Below, one piece after another: positions 30,597 to 38,619 of a stretch of 64,000 nucleotides of DNA; positions within the stretch are counted from its first letter, which is position 1; every line of letters begins with the position of its first letter. The position numbers and the translations under genes were made by a program. Location: positions 52,731 to 116,730 of the forward strand of contig QFOD01000017.1 of the NCBI GenBank assembly GCA_003241055.1, written 5' to 3'. Source of the DNA: Roseateles depolymerans. Its GTDB lineage: Bacteria; Pseudomonadota; Gammaproteobacteria; Burkholderiales; Burkholderiaceae_C. The notes below the pieces were generated by a model. The model had not been told where the DNA came from. It was given only the letters and a program-made list of their open reading frames with translations, and searched no databases.

Positions 30597-31562
30597 TCAG
30601 CCCGCCGCCAGTTGCCTCAGCAGGCGCAGCCCGAAGCGGGTGCGCCCGTGGTCCCAGGGCGTGAAGCGCCGGATCTGGAACAGGTCGTCGCCATGGCGCG
30701 AGGCGCCCCAGGTGGTGGACACCGCGGCGTCGAAGCCCAGTTCCCGCACCAGCGCCGGATGAACCTCGGGCAGGTAGTCCTTGCCCGGCTTGCCGTTGGG
30801 GTAGGCGAACAGGCCGACCCGCTCACCCAGCAGCGCCTGCAGCAGGTCGCGGCTGCCGGCGATCTCGTCGGCAGCCTCGGCCTGGGTCAACGAAGCCAGC
30901 ATCGGATGGGTCTGGGTGTGCGCGCCGATCTGCATGCCGGCGGCGCGCAACGCGCGGACCTGGGCGCTGCTCATCATCAGGTCGTCTGGCGGCGTCACCT
31001 CGGCACGCGCCGCGATGGCCGTGACACAGTCGCGCCGGGCCTGCGGCGCCAGGTACTTGACCCGCGGGATCAGGCTGTGCAGCAGCGCGCTGCGTGCCGC
31101 CAGCTCGGCGGGCAGCACATGGTGACCCAGGTCGATGCCCTGGGCGTCCGCCAGGCCCCGCAGGTCCAGCTCGGGCAGGCGCGACAGCCGCAACGACTCG
31201 ATCAGCGTGTCGTTCCACATGCGCCCGCCATCCAGGAAGCTGGTCGCGATGAAGAAGGTGCACGGCAGGCCGTGGCGCTGCAGCAGAGGCAGCGCGACCT
31301 CGTGGTTGTCGGCATAGCCGTCGTCGAAGGTCAGCACCGCGGCACGGGCCGGCAGGCTGCCCTCGGCCAGACGGCGCGCCGCCTCGTCCAGCGGCAAGAC
31401 CTGGAACCAGGATTTCATCCAGCCCAGCAGTGCATCGAAGCGCGCCGCGTGCATCTCCTCCGGGAACAGCGGATCGGGCTGCGGCTGCACCCGATGGAAG
31501 ATCAGCACGGTCAGGCGCGCTCGCGCGCCGGCCGGCGACAGCAGACTGAACAGGGACCTCAT
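30597..31562 (-). CDS. NodB-type polysaccharide deacetylase
   Basis: 321-aa carbohydrate esterase family 4 protein. The first catalytic motif is AVLTFDDGYADNHEVALPLL, the zinc His pair is in GAHTQTHPMLASL, and RR/E-type later motifs include GLFAYPNGKPGKDY. The start (MRSLFSLLSPAGARARLTVLIFHRVQP) is the ATG at 31562, overlapping the ligase-like gene's stop as ATGA. No clear signal peptide, so N-deacetylation of a lipid-linked precursor in the cytoplasm is possible. Confidence 0.92.
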   Translation of the reverse strand: MRSLFSLLSPAGARARLTVLIFHRVQPQPDPLFPEEMHAARFDALLGWMKSWFQVLPLDEAARRLAEGSLPARAAVLTFDDGYADNHEVALPLLQRHGLPCTFFIATSFLDGGRMWNDTLIESLRLSRLPELDLRGLADAQGIDLGHHVLPAELAARSALLHSLIPRVKYLAPQARRDCVTAIAARAEVTPPDDLMMSSAQVRALRAAGMQIGAHTQTHPMLASLTQAEAADEIAGSRDLLQALLGERVGLFAYPNGKPGKDYLPEVHPALVRELGFDAAVSTTWGASRHGDDLFQIRRFTPWDHGRTRFGLRLLRQLAAG

Positions 31563-32878
31563 GGCAGGGGCACGGCAGCCGGCTTCTTGCGGAACCAGCG
31601 TTGCAGAAAGGGCGGCAGCACCACCAAGGGTTCGGGCTTCTCGCGCAGCCAGGCCTTCTCGGCCAGCCAGCGGCGGCCCACGACCGCCATGATCATCATG
31701 TTGTAGGGCAGGTCCCAATACGACAGGCTGAGGAAGGCGCCCCCCACCGCATAGCCCACGAAACCGACCTGCAGCATATTGCCCAGTTCCTCCAGCCACT
31801 GCGACTCGGGCTGGCGCCGCGCATCCTCCCGCAGGCGGCCGGCCGAATGGTAGGCAAAGCCGAACAAGGTCAGGAAGATGAACATACCGATGAAGCCCTG
31901 CTCGCCCAGCACCATGAAATAGATGCTGTGCGCGGCGTGCACGTCGGTCGGGTCCGGTGCGTAGTCCGCAAAGACCGAGGCGGTCCAGATGAAGAAGCCG
32001 CCGCCGAACAGATTGGACTTGGCCAGGTTCCAGGCCATCCACCAGGCATTGATGCGCCCCAGCGCCGAGCCGTCCTGGTCGTAGCTCTTGATCGTGCCCA
32101 TGCGCTCCCACCATTCGGCAGGCATCAGCGACAGCAGGGCGGCACCGATCACCAGCATGCCCAGCGCCATCACCAGCTTGTTCTTGCCACGCCACCACAG
32201 CACCAGGCCCATCGCGCTGATCGCGAGCAGCGCGCCGCGCGAATGGCTGCCCAGCGCCGCCGCCGCCATCATGACCATGCAGAAGCCCATGGTGAGGCGC
32301 GCCCACTTCTTCTCCATCTGCAACTGCAGGAAGCGCATCAGCGGGATCACCATCACCGCGGCCAGCGCGATTTCGTTGTTGCCCTCGATATAGGTGCTCT
32401 CCGGCCCCCAGACCTTGTAGCTGCCCCCCGTCGCCACGGTGAACATGCCGCCCTTCACGCCGAAGAACGCGATGGAGATCACGTTGATCCACACGAACAG
32501 CATCACATGCCGCTTGCTGTGCAGCACCACCAGCGCCACCAGCACCATCAGGTCGATCTTCATGACCCGTTTCCACAGCTCGTAGCTGGGGTCGAAGATC
32601 ATCGAGAACGGCAGCGTGATCGTGATCCAGGCCATGAAGACGGCCAGGGTCTTGCCCTCGCGGCTCAGCGAGAAGTCACGCCTGTCCTTGGTGATGAAAA
32701 GACCCAGCAGCGTGGCGCCACCGATGGCCGCCGCCACCGGCATGCTGTGCAGCCACCAGGACAGCTGGTGCGGATTCATGATGCTGATCCAGGTCCAGCC
32801 CATCACCCCCACCCAGGGGTGCTTGAACGCCCGCCAGGTGATCCACAGGATCATCGAGAGAAGCAGCAGGTCACGCAT
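31559..32878 (-). CDS. O-antigen-ligase/polymerase-like membrane protein, exosortase A-associated
   Basis: 439-aa polytopic protein of the putative O-glycosylation ligase family found with exosortase A. The signature opening is a hydrophobic segment with WRAFKHPWVGVMGWTWISIMNPHQLSWW. A long periplasmic loop after GSALGRINAWWMAWNLA contains HAAHSIYFMVLGEQGF, the His-containing Wzy_C-like loop. About 10-11 membrane helices. It is the candidate Wzy polymerase or ligase of this locus; family members are not biochemically settled to my knowledge. Confidence 0.92.
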   Translation of the reverse strand: MRDLLLLSMILWITWRAFKHPWVGVMGWTWISIMNPHQLSWWLHSMPVAAAIGGATLLGLFITKDRRDFSLSREGKTLAVFMAWITITLPFSMIFDPSYELWKRVMKIDLMVLVALVVLHSKRHVMLFVWINVISIAFFGVKGGMFTVATGGSYKVWGPESTYIEGNNEIALAAVMVIPLMRFLQLQMEKKWARLTMGFCMVMMAAAALGSHSRGALLAISAMGLVLWWRGKNKLVMALGMLVIGAALLSLMPAEWWERMGTIKSYDQDGSALGRINAWWMAWNLAKSNLFGGGFFIWTASVFADYAPDPTDVHAAHSIYFMVLGEQGFIGMFIFLTLFGFAYHSAGRLREDARRQPESQWLEELGNMLQVGFVGYAVGGAFLSLSYWDLPYNMMIMAVVGRRWLAEKAWLREKPEPLVVLPPFLQRWFRKKPAAVPLP

Positions 32879-32911
32879 GGATGGAGCTCGCTTGACGCGG
32901 GGCAGACGAAT

Positions 32912-34159
32912 TCATCGCTCCCCCGCGGAGGGCTGCGGGCCGGCCAGGCCCCGGTAGACGGCGGACACCGCCTCGGCATTGCGGGCCCAGGTGAAGCGCC
33001 GCTCGATCAGCTCGTGGGCGGCCTCGCCCAGCCGCCGCGCCAGACCCGCATCATCCATCAGCCGGCGCACCGCAGACCCGATGGCCTCGACCGAACGCGG
33101 CGGAATCAGCAGCGCGTTCTCGTCGTGCGTGGCCACATCGCCCACGCCGCCGACCCTGGAGAAGATGCTGGGCACGCCCAGGAACAGCGCCTCGAACATC
33201 ACCGTGGGCGTACCCTCGGAATGCGAGGGCAGGATGAAGGCATCGGCGAACGACATCCACAGCTTGACCCGCCCGTGCGGCACCGCGCCGACCAGGCGCA
33301 CATGGTCCTGCAGGCCGTGCCGCACCAGGTAGTCGCCGACATAGCTGCCCAGATGGTTCTCGCCGACCAGCCACAGCCGCAGCGGGCGCTGCTCCTCCAG
33401 CACCAGGCGGCGCACCGCGTCCAGCAGCTCCTTGACGCCCTTGACCTCTTTCAGGTAGCCGACGAACACCAGGTTCCAGCACCCGGCCGACTGCTGCTTC
33501 AGCGCCGCCACCTCGGCCCGGTCGGCCTCGGACAGCGAGAACTTCACCGGGTCGACGCCGTTGTCGATGTGCTCGCTGCGTGGCGCAATGCGCTGCTGGG
33601 TGTACTGCAGCCCCAGGCCCTGGCCCTCGCGGCTGACAAAGATGTTGAAGTCGGCCCCTTCCAGGCTCTCGCGCACGCGCTCGAAGCAGGCGGCGTTGTA
33701 GTTTGGCGCGTCGATGATGCAGGTGCGGTGGATGGTGTGCACCACCGGCAGCCGCGGAAACAGCTCGTCGCGCAGTTGGTTGGCCGCGAAGCCACACGGA
33801 TAGGTCGCGTGCGCATGGATGAGCTCGAAGGGCCATTCCGCGTGCAGCGTCTTCAGCAAGGGCCGCAGCGCCGCGGCCATCCAGCCGCCCACGCGCTCGA
33901 ACAGCCAGTGGCGCGGCAGCGTCACATAGCGCGGGTGATAGACCTGCACGCCGTCGGCCACCTCGTGCTGCGGCAGGGCCGCGAGGGCACGGTATTCGGC
34001 CTTCAGATGGCGGATGGGGAAAGGCGCTGCCGGCACCGGATGCACGACGCGCACATCGTGACCCTGCGCCATCAGCGCCTTGACCTGGTCCTGCACAAAG
34101 GTGCCGGAAACGGGGTTCTGGGCGTTGGGATACCAGATGCTGAGGACAAGAACTCGCAC
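32912..34159 (-). CDS. family 4 glycosyltransferase
   Basis: 415-aa GT-B enzyme. N-terminal MRVLVLSIWYPNAQNPVSGTF is typical of exopolysaccharide GT4 enzymes, with acceptor loop IHAHATYPCGFAA. The C-terminal half has LVFVGYLKEVKGVKELLDAV and AFILPSHSEGTPTVMFEALFLGVPSIF (E-x7-E equivalent). It lies nine bases downstream of the next GT4 gene and 33 bases before the ligase-like gene. Confidence 0.93.
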   Translation of the reverse strand: MRVLVLSIWYPNAQNPVSGTFVQDQVKALMAQGHDVRVVHPVPAAPFPIRHLKAEYRALAALPQHEVADGVQVYHPRYVTLPRHWLFERVGGWMAAALRPLLKTLHAEWPFELIHAHATYPCGFAANQLRDELFPRLPVVHTIHRTCIIDAPNYNAACFERVRESLEGADFNIFVSREGQGLGLQYTQQRIAPRSEHIDNGVDPVKFSLSEADRAEVAALKQQSAGCWNLVFVGYLKEVKGVKELLDAVRRLVLEEQRPLRLWLVGENHLGSYVGDYLVRHGLQDHVRLVGAVPHGRVKLWMSFADAFILPSHSEGTPTVMFEALFLGVPSIFSRVGGVGDVATHDENALLIPPRSVEAIGSAVRRLMDDAGLARRLGEAAHELIERRFTWARNAEAVSAVYRGLAGPQPSAGER

Positions 34160-34168
34160 CGCGCCTCC

Positions 34169-35296
34169 TCAGTGCTCGCGCCGCAACAGGTTGCGATAGA
34201 GCTGCGCGTAGCGGGTCAGGAAGAGCCGGTTGTCGAACTCGGCCTCGACGTGGCGGCGGTTGGTCTCGCCCAGCTGCCGACGCAGCTCCGGTGCGTCCAG
34301 CAGGCGCTGCAGGCAGGCCGTCAGCGCCGCCTCGTCATCGCTGCGGAAGAACAGCGCATGCTCGCCCTCGGTCAGCCAGCAGCGGTGGCCGGCGATGTCG
34401 GACGCGACGATGGGCACACCGCAGGACATGGCCTCCAGGATGGAGTTGCTCATGCCCTCGGAGAAGGAGGTGTTGGCATACACCGCGAAGCGGCGATACC
34501 ACTGCTCGGGCGTCGCGGTCTCGCCCGGGAAGCTGACCCGGTCGGCCACGCCGCACTGCACGGCCAGTGCCTGCAACTCGGCCTCCTGGGGGCCGGTACC
34601 CACCAGCACCAGCCGCACCGGCGCCTGCGGGCGCGCTCGCCGCAGGCCGGCGAAGGCGCGCACCAGGCAGGGCAGGTTCTTGATGTTGTCGAAGCGTGCG
34701 ACCGTGCCGATCAGGAACTCCGGCTCGGCGGCTGCTTGCGGCGGCGCGAAGCGCTCGATGTCAACGCCGTTGGGAATGCAGGTGATGCGCTCTGCCCCCA
34801 GTCGCCAGCGCTGGCCGATGTCGGCTGCGATCGCCTCGTTCACCGCGACGACCCGCGTGGCCGTGCGTGCCAGCAGCGCTGCGGCGCATTCGCGCTTCCA
34901 GGGAATGCCCAGGCGGTCCTGCTCGTTGCGCCCATGCTCGCCATGCAGCACCAGCGGCACGCCGGCCATGCGCCCGGCCAGCACGCCGTGGAACATCGTG
35001 GCCCAGTTGTGGCTGTGCACCACGTGAAAGCCCTGGTCGCGGATGAAAGCGGCCAGCGCGCGCATGCGGCCCCAGTGCAGGCCCGGCGGCATCGTGAATG
35101 CGTGACGGCGCTCTTCCGGCCAGGGCAAGGACTGGCCCTCCGCCCTGAAGAAGCTCATCACGTGCACGTCGAACTGCTGCGGGTCCAGGCCCTGGCCCAG
35201 CCGCAGGATGCGCCGCTCCGTGCCGCCTATGCCCAGCGTGCGCAGCAGATGCAGCACCTTGATACGGCCGTTCGCGGCCGTCTCGCCTGCGCTCAT
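34169..35296 (-). CDS. family 4 glycosyltransferase, PEP-CTERM/XrtA-associated (stp2 type)
   Basis: 375-aa GT-B enzyme. Opening VLHLLRTLGIGGTERRILRL and VVHSHNWATMFHGVLAG match the sugar transferase family named for PEP-CTERM/EpsH1 systems. The donor site has IGTVARFDNIKNLPCLVRAF and YANTSFSEGMSNSILEAMSCGVPIV. It overlaps its upstream neighbour's stop by ATGA. Cytoplasmic; sugar donor unknown. Confidence 0.9.
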   Translation of the reverse strand: MSAGETAANGRIKVLHLLRTLGIGGTERRILRLGQGLDPQQFDVHVMSFFRAEGQSLPWPEERRHAFTMPPGLHWGRMRALAAFIRDQGFHVVHSHNWATMFHGVLAGRMAGVPLVLHGEHGRNEQDRLGIPWKRECAAALLARTATRVVAVNEAIAADIGQRWRLGAERITCIPNGVDIERFAPPQAAAEPEFLIGTVARFDNIKNLPCLVRAFAGLRRARPQAPVRLVLVGTGPQEAELQALAVQCGVADRVSFPGETATPEQWYRRFAVYANTSFSEGMSNSILEAMSCGVPIVASDIAGHRCWLTEGEHALFFRSDDEAALTACLQRLLDAPELRRQLGETNRRHVEAEFDNRLFLTRYAQLYRNLLRREH

Positions 35297-36450
35297 GCCT
35301 GCCGCCCCTGTCGGGCCAGCGCCACGGCGCGGCGCGCGTTGCCCAGCCAGGTCAGCTGCAGGCGGTCTATGGTGGCCCGCGCCTCGCGCCCCAGACGCTC
35401 GCGCAACTGCTGCGAGGCGACCAATTGAGCCAGCTGCGCCTCCAGCGCGCCGGCCGCCGACGCGTCGAACAGCAGCGCATTGCCGTCATGCGCCAGCAGC
35501 TCGCGGATATTGGGCTGGTCCGGCGCGACGATGGCCTTGCCCAGCGCCAGGTACTCGATGAGCTTGAGCGGCGACGCGTACTCGACGACGGCCGGCTGCA
35601 GCGCGATGTCGAAGGCGGCCACCAGCGCAGGCACGCGGTCGCGGTGGATGACGCCCGTGAAGCGCACGCGGTCGCCCAGCGCCAGCTCGGCCGCCAGCTG
35701 CTCCAGCGACTCGCGCGCCGGCCCATCGCCCACCACCAGCAGGCGGGTGGACTGCGCCAGCGGCGTGGCCATCCAGCGGATCACGCGGTCCATGCCGTGC
35801 CAGTCACGCACGAAACCGGTGAAGCCCAGCACCAGCGCGCCTTCCCAGCCCAGCGCCCGCTTGGCCGCGTCCGGGTCGGGGGCCTGCGCGAAATGCGCCT
35901 CGTTGATGCCGTTGGGCAGCACCAGGATGCGCTGCTGCGGTACCCCCACGGCCAGCACGTCACGGGCGAGCACGGCGGTCACGGGCAGCACATAGTCGGC
36001 GCCGCGCCAGGCCCAGCGCTCGGCACGACGGGCCAGCCACGGCAAACCCAGCCCGCCGTAGCGCGCGCGCTCCTGGGCCAGTGGCGCGTTCACCTCCAGC
36101 AGCAGCGGCAGGCCGGTGCGCCACTTCAGCATCAGGCCGGACAGCAGGAAGAGGTTGTAGCGCTCGTAGATCGCGTCCGGCCTGAACGCCCGCGCCGCGC
36201 GCGCCAGGCGCAGATAGGCCAGCAGCGAATAGCCCAGCTCGAGCAGCTCGTAGAGCGCCTTGGGCAGGCGCTCCTTCAGGCGTCCGACCCAGCCGACCTC
36301 CCCGCCCATCTCACCCTGCCCAGCCCCCGCCGAGCTCGGGCCCACCACGAGCACCTCGTGCCCCAGCTCGCGCAGCGCGGCGACCATCTCCTCGATATGG
36401 ACGGCCTGGCCATCCTTGGAAGCTGTACGGTGGTGATAGAGGATTCGCAT
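35293..36450 (-). CDS. family 4 glycosyltransferase
   Basis: 385-aa GT-B enzyme. N-terminal MRILYHHRTASKDGQAVHIEE, followed by the central EVNAPLAQERARYGGLGLPW. Donor-site elements are LVLGFTGFVRDWHGMDRVI and LQPAVVEYASPLKLIEYLALGKAIVAP with the acidic pair. It shares one base with the amidotransferase stop, so these genes are co-transcribed from the promoter ahead of that gene. Confidence 0.93.
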   Translation of the reverse strand: MRILYHHRTASKDGQAVHIEEMVAALRELGHEVLVVGPSSAGAGQGEMGGEVGWVGRLKERLPKALYELLELGYSLLAYLRLARAARAFRPDAIYERYNLFLLSGLMLKWRTGLPLLLEVNAPLAQERARYGGLGLPWLARRAERWAWRGADYVLPVTAVLARDVLAVGVPQQRILVLPNGINEAHFAQAPDPDAAKRALGWEGALVLGFTGFVRDWHGMDRVIRWMATPLAQSTRLLVVGDGPARESLEQLAAELALGDRVRFTGVIHRDRVPALVAAFDIALQPAVVEYASPLKLIEYLALGKAIVAPDQPNIRELLAHDGNALLFDASAAGALEAQLAQLVASQQLRERLGREARATIDRLQLTWLGNARRAVALARQGRQA

Positions 36451-38366
36451 CAGGCGGCCTTGGCCCCAGGTTGTGCCAGTCCTGCATTGCGCAGGAAGGC
36501 GTCGAACATCAGCAGCGCCCAGAGCGGCTGCGAGTGATCCAGCACGGCGCGCTCATGCTGATCCAGCATGCGCGCGATGACCTTCGGGCTGAACCACCCC
36601 GTCTGCGCGATGGCACCGTCGAGCAACGCCGTGCGCGTGGCCTGTCTCAGCGGGCCGCGCAGCCATTGGGCCAGCGGCACGGCGAAGCCCATCTTGGGTC
36701 GGTAGAGAACATCGTGCGGGAGCTGTGGTTCCATCGCCCGCTTGAAGAGGTACTTGCCCTCGCTGCCGCGCAGCTTGAGCGAGGCGGGCAGCGTGGCGGC
36801 CCATTCCACCAGCGGGTGGTCCATCAGCGGCTCGCGCACCTCCAGGCTATGTGCCATGCTGGCGCGGTCGACCTTGGTGTTGATGTCGCCAGGCAGATAG
36901 GTCTGCATGTCCAGGTATTCGAGCAGCGCCAGCCCGTCGTCGGTGTCGCAGCGCTGCGCATGGGCATGGAAGATCTCATTGCCGCGCCAGCCCTGCAGCT
37001 CCGCATGCAGGGCCGGGCTGAACAGCTGCTGCCGCAGCGGCTCGCGCACCAGGCTCATGGTGTTGAAGTAGGCATCCACCGAATGCCGGGCCATCGCCTG
37101 GAAGGTGGTCTTGGCGCGGAACACGCGCGGCGCCCAGTCGGCCTTGGGGTAGTAGCGCGCCAGCGGCCCGAACACATGGCGCCGCACCACAGCCGGCAGC
37201 GCCCGGCGCATGCGTTCCTCACGCATGTGCACCGCGTAGCGCCGATAGCCACCGAACACCTCGTCGCCGCCATCGCCGCTGAGCGCCACCGTTACATGCC
37301 GGCGCGCCAGCTCGCAGACGCGGTAGGTCGGGATCGCGGAGCTGTCGGCAAACGGCTCGTCGTACAGGTGGGCCAACTGGTCCACCAGGCCGAAGTCATC
37401 GCTGTTGACGACCTCGACGCGGTGGTTCGTGCGGTAGCGGTCCGCCACCAGCTGCGCGAACTCGGTCTCGTTGAACCTGGGGTCGTCGAAGCCGATGGAG
37501 CAGGTGTTGACGGGCTGGCTGTCGAGCCCGGCCATGGTCGCGACCACCGCGCTGGAGTCCACGCCGCCCGACAGGAAGGCGCCCAGCGGCACCTCGGCCT
37601 TGAGACGCAGCTTCACCGATTCCTGCAGGCGGCGGCGCAGCTCCTCGGCCGAGTCCGGCTCGCTGATGCGGGCATCGCCGGTGAAGCGCACATCCCAGTA
37701 GCGCTGCGGCTCGCCCAGCGGCTCGCCGCGCCGCACCAGCAGGCGGTGGCCAGGCGCCAGCTTGCGCGCATGGCGGTAGATGGTCCAGGGGTCGGGCACA
37801 TAGCCCAGCGCGAAATAGGCCTCGGTGGCGCGTGGGTCCAGCTCCCGGCGCAGCCCGCCATGGGCCATCAGGCTCTTGAGCTCGGAGCCGAACAGCAGCC
37901 AGCCGTCCTCGGTCAGCGCGTAGTGCAACGGTTTCACGCCCAGGCGGTCACGCGCCATGAACAGACAGTCGCGGCGGCGGTCGTGGATCATGAAGGCGAA
38001 CATGCCGCGCAGGTGATGCACGCAGTCCTCACCCCAGTGCTCCCAGGCACGCACGATGGCCTCGGAGTCGCTCTTGGTGCGGAACACATAGCCGTGGCCG
38101 CGCAGCTCGTCCATCAGCTCAAGGTAGTTGTAGACCTCGCCGTTGAAGACCAGCGCCACCGACTTGTCGTCGTTGAAGATGGGCTGCTGGCCGGTCGCGA
38201 TGTCGATGACCGACAGCCGCCGATGCCCGAAGCCCACGCCGGGCTCGATGTGCAGATCGCCTTCGTCAGGGCCGCGATGGTGCTGCGATTCGTTCATGCG
38301 ATGCAGCCGCGCGCGCTCGGGCATGCGCTGGGCGCGTGTGTCGAACAGACCGGTGATGCCGCACAT
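36450..38366 (-). CDS. asnB: asparagine synthase-type amidotransferase, XrtA/PEP-CTERM-associated
   Basis: 638-aa two-domain enzyme. The start MCGITGLFD at 38366 exposes the glutaminase nucleophile Cys2. Glutaminase motifs RGPDEGD, LVFNGEVYNYLEL and KSDSEAIVRAWE follow. The synthetase PP-loop SGGVDSS is at 266-272, with ALSGDGGDEVFGGYRRY and NTKVDRASMAHSLEVREPLMDH. XrtA-linked members probably amidate a uronic acid of the polymer rather than make free asparagine; in Zoogloea a homologue is needed for floc formation (from memory). First gene of a long minus-strand operon. Confidence 0.94.
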   Translation of the reverse strand: MCGITGLFDTRAQRMPERARLHRMNESQHHRGPDEGDLHIEPGVGFGHRRLSVIDIATGQQPIFNDDKSVALVFNGEVYNYLELMDELRGHGYVFRTKSDSEAIVRAWEHWGEDCVHHLRGMFAFMIHDRRRDCLFMARDRLGVKPLHYALTEDGWLLFGSELKSLMAHGGLRRELDPRATEAYFALGYVPDPWTIYRHARKLAPGHRLLVRRGEPLGEPQRYWDVRFTGDARISEPDSAEELRRRLQESVKLRLKAEVPLGAFLSGGVDSSAVVATMAGLDSQPVNTCSIGFDDPRFNETEFAQLVADRYRTNHRVEVVNSDDFGLVDQLAHLYDEPFADSSAIPTYRVCELARRHVTVALSGDGGDEVFGGYRRYAVHMREERMRRALPAVVRRHVFGPLARYYPKADWAPRVFRAKTTFQAMARHSVDAYFNTMSLVREPLRQQLFSPALHAELQGWRGNEIFHAHAQRCDTDDGLALLEYLDMQTYLPGDINTKVDRASMAHSLEVREPLMDHPLVEWAATLPASLKLRGSEGKYLFKRAMEPQLPHDVLYRPKMGFAVPLAQWLRGPLRQATRTALLDGAIAQTGWFSPKVIARMLDQHERAVLDHSQPLWALLMFDAFLRNAGLAQPGAKAA

Positions 38367-38619
38367 GGGTTGGACCTGACTCAGCCAATTGGAGGGAAAC
38401 CGCGCCGTCCAGAGCGACGCGCGCGACAAGGATTTTTACCGAGCTTGATCACACCTTCGTCCCCGCGACCCAAGGGACGCGATGTGACATTCGACTCACT
38501 CCTTGGCCGATGGAGGCTGCCGGCGTAAAGCGCGGCATCGGAGGGCACACAGCCAGCGTGGCTGAGCTCACCGCACTTGCTGGCGACCGAAGGGCAGTCA
38601 TTGGGCTCTGCGCGCTCGT
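38367..38619. promoter_or_regulatory. 253-base intergenic region, likely promoter of the amidotransferase operon
   Basis: Lies upstream of the amidotransferase start and downstream of the acyltransferase stop, both on the minus strand. It is AT-richer than its flanks (for example ggatttttaccgagc). No clear sigma-54 site was found on the minus strand and no convincing -35/-10 pair. No protein-like ORF. Confidence 0.4.

Noticed and set aside
31601..35428. Long open frame (1275 codons) on the plus strand
   Set aside because: Antisense to four well-supported minus-strand genes; its translation is His/Gln/Arg-rich with no domain, as expected for a GC-rich shadow frame.
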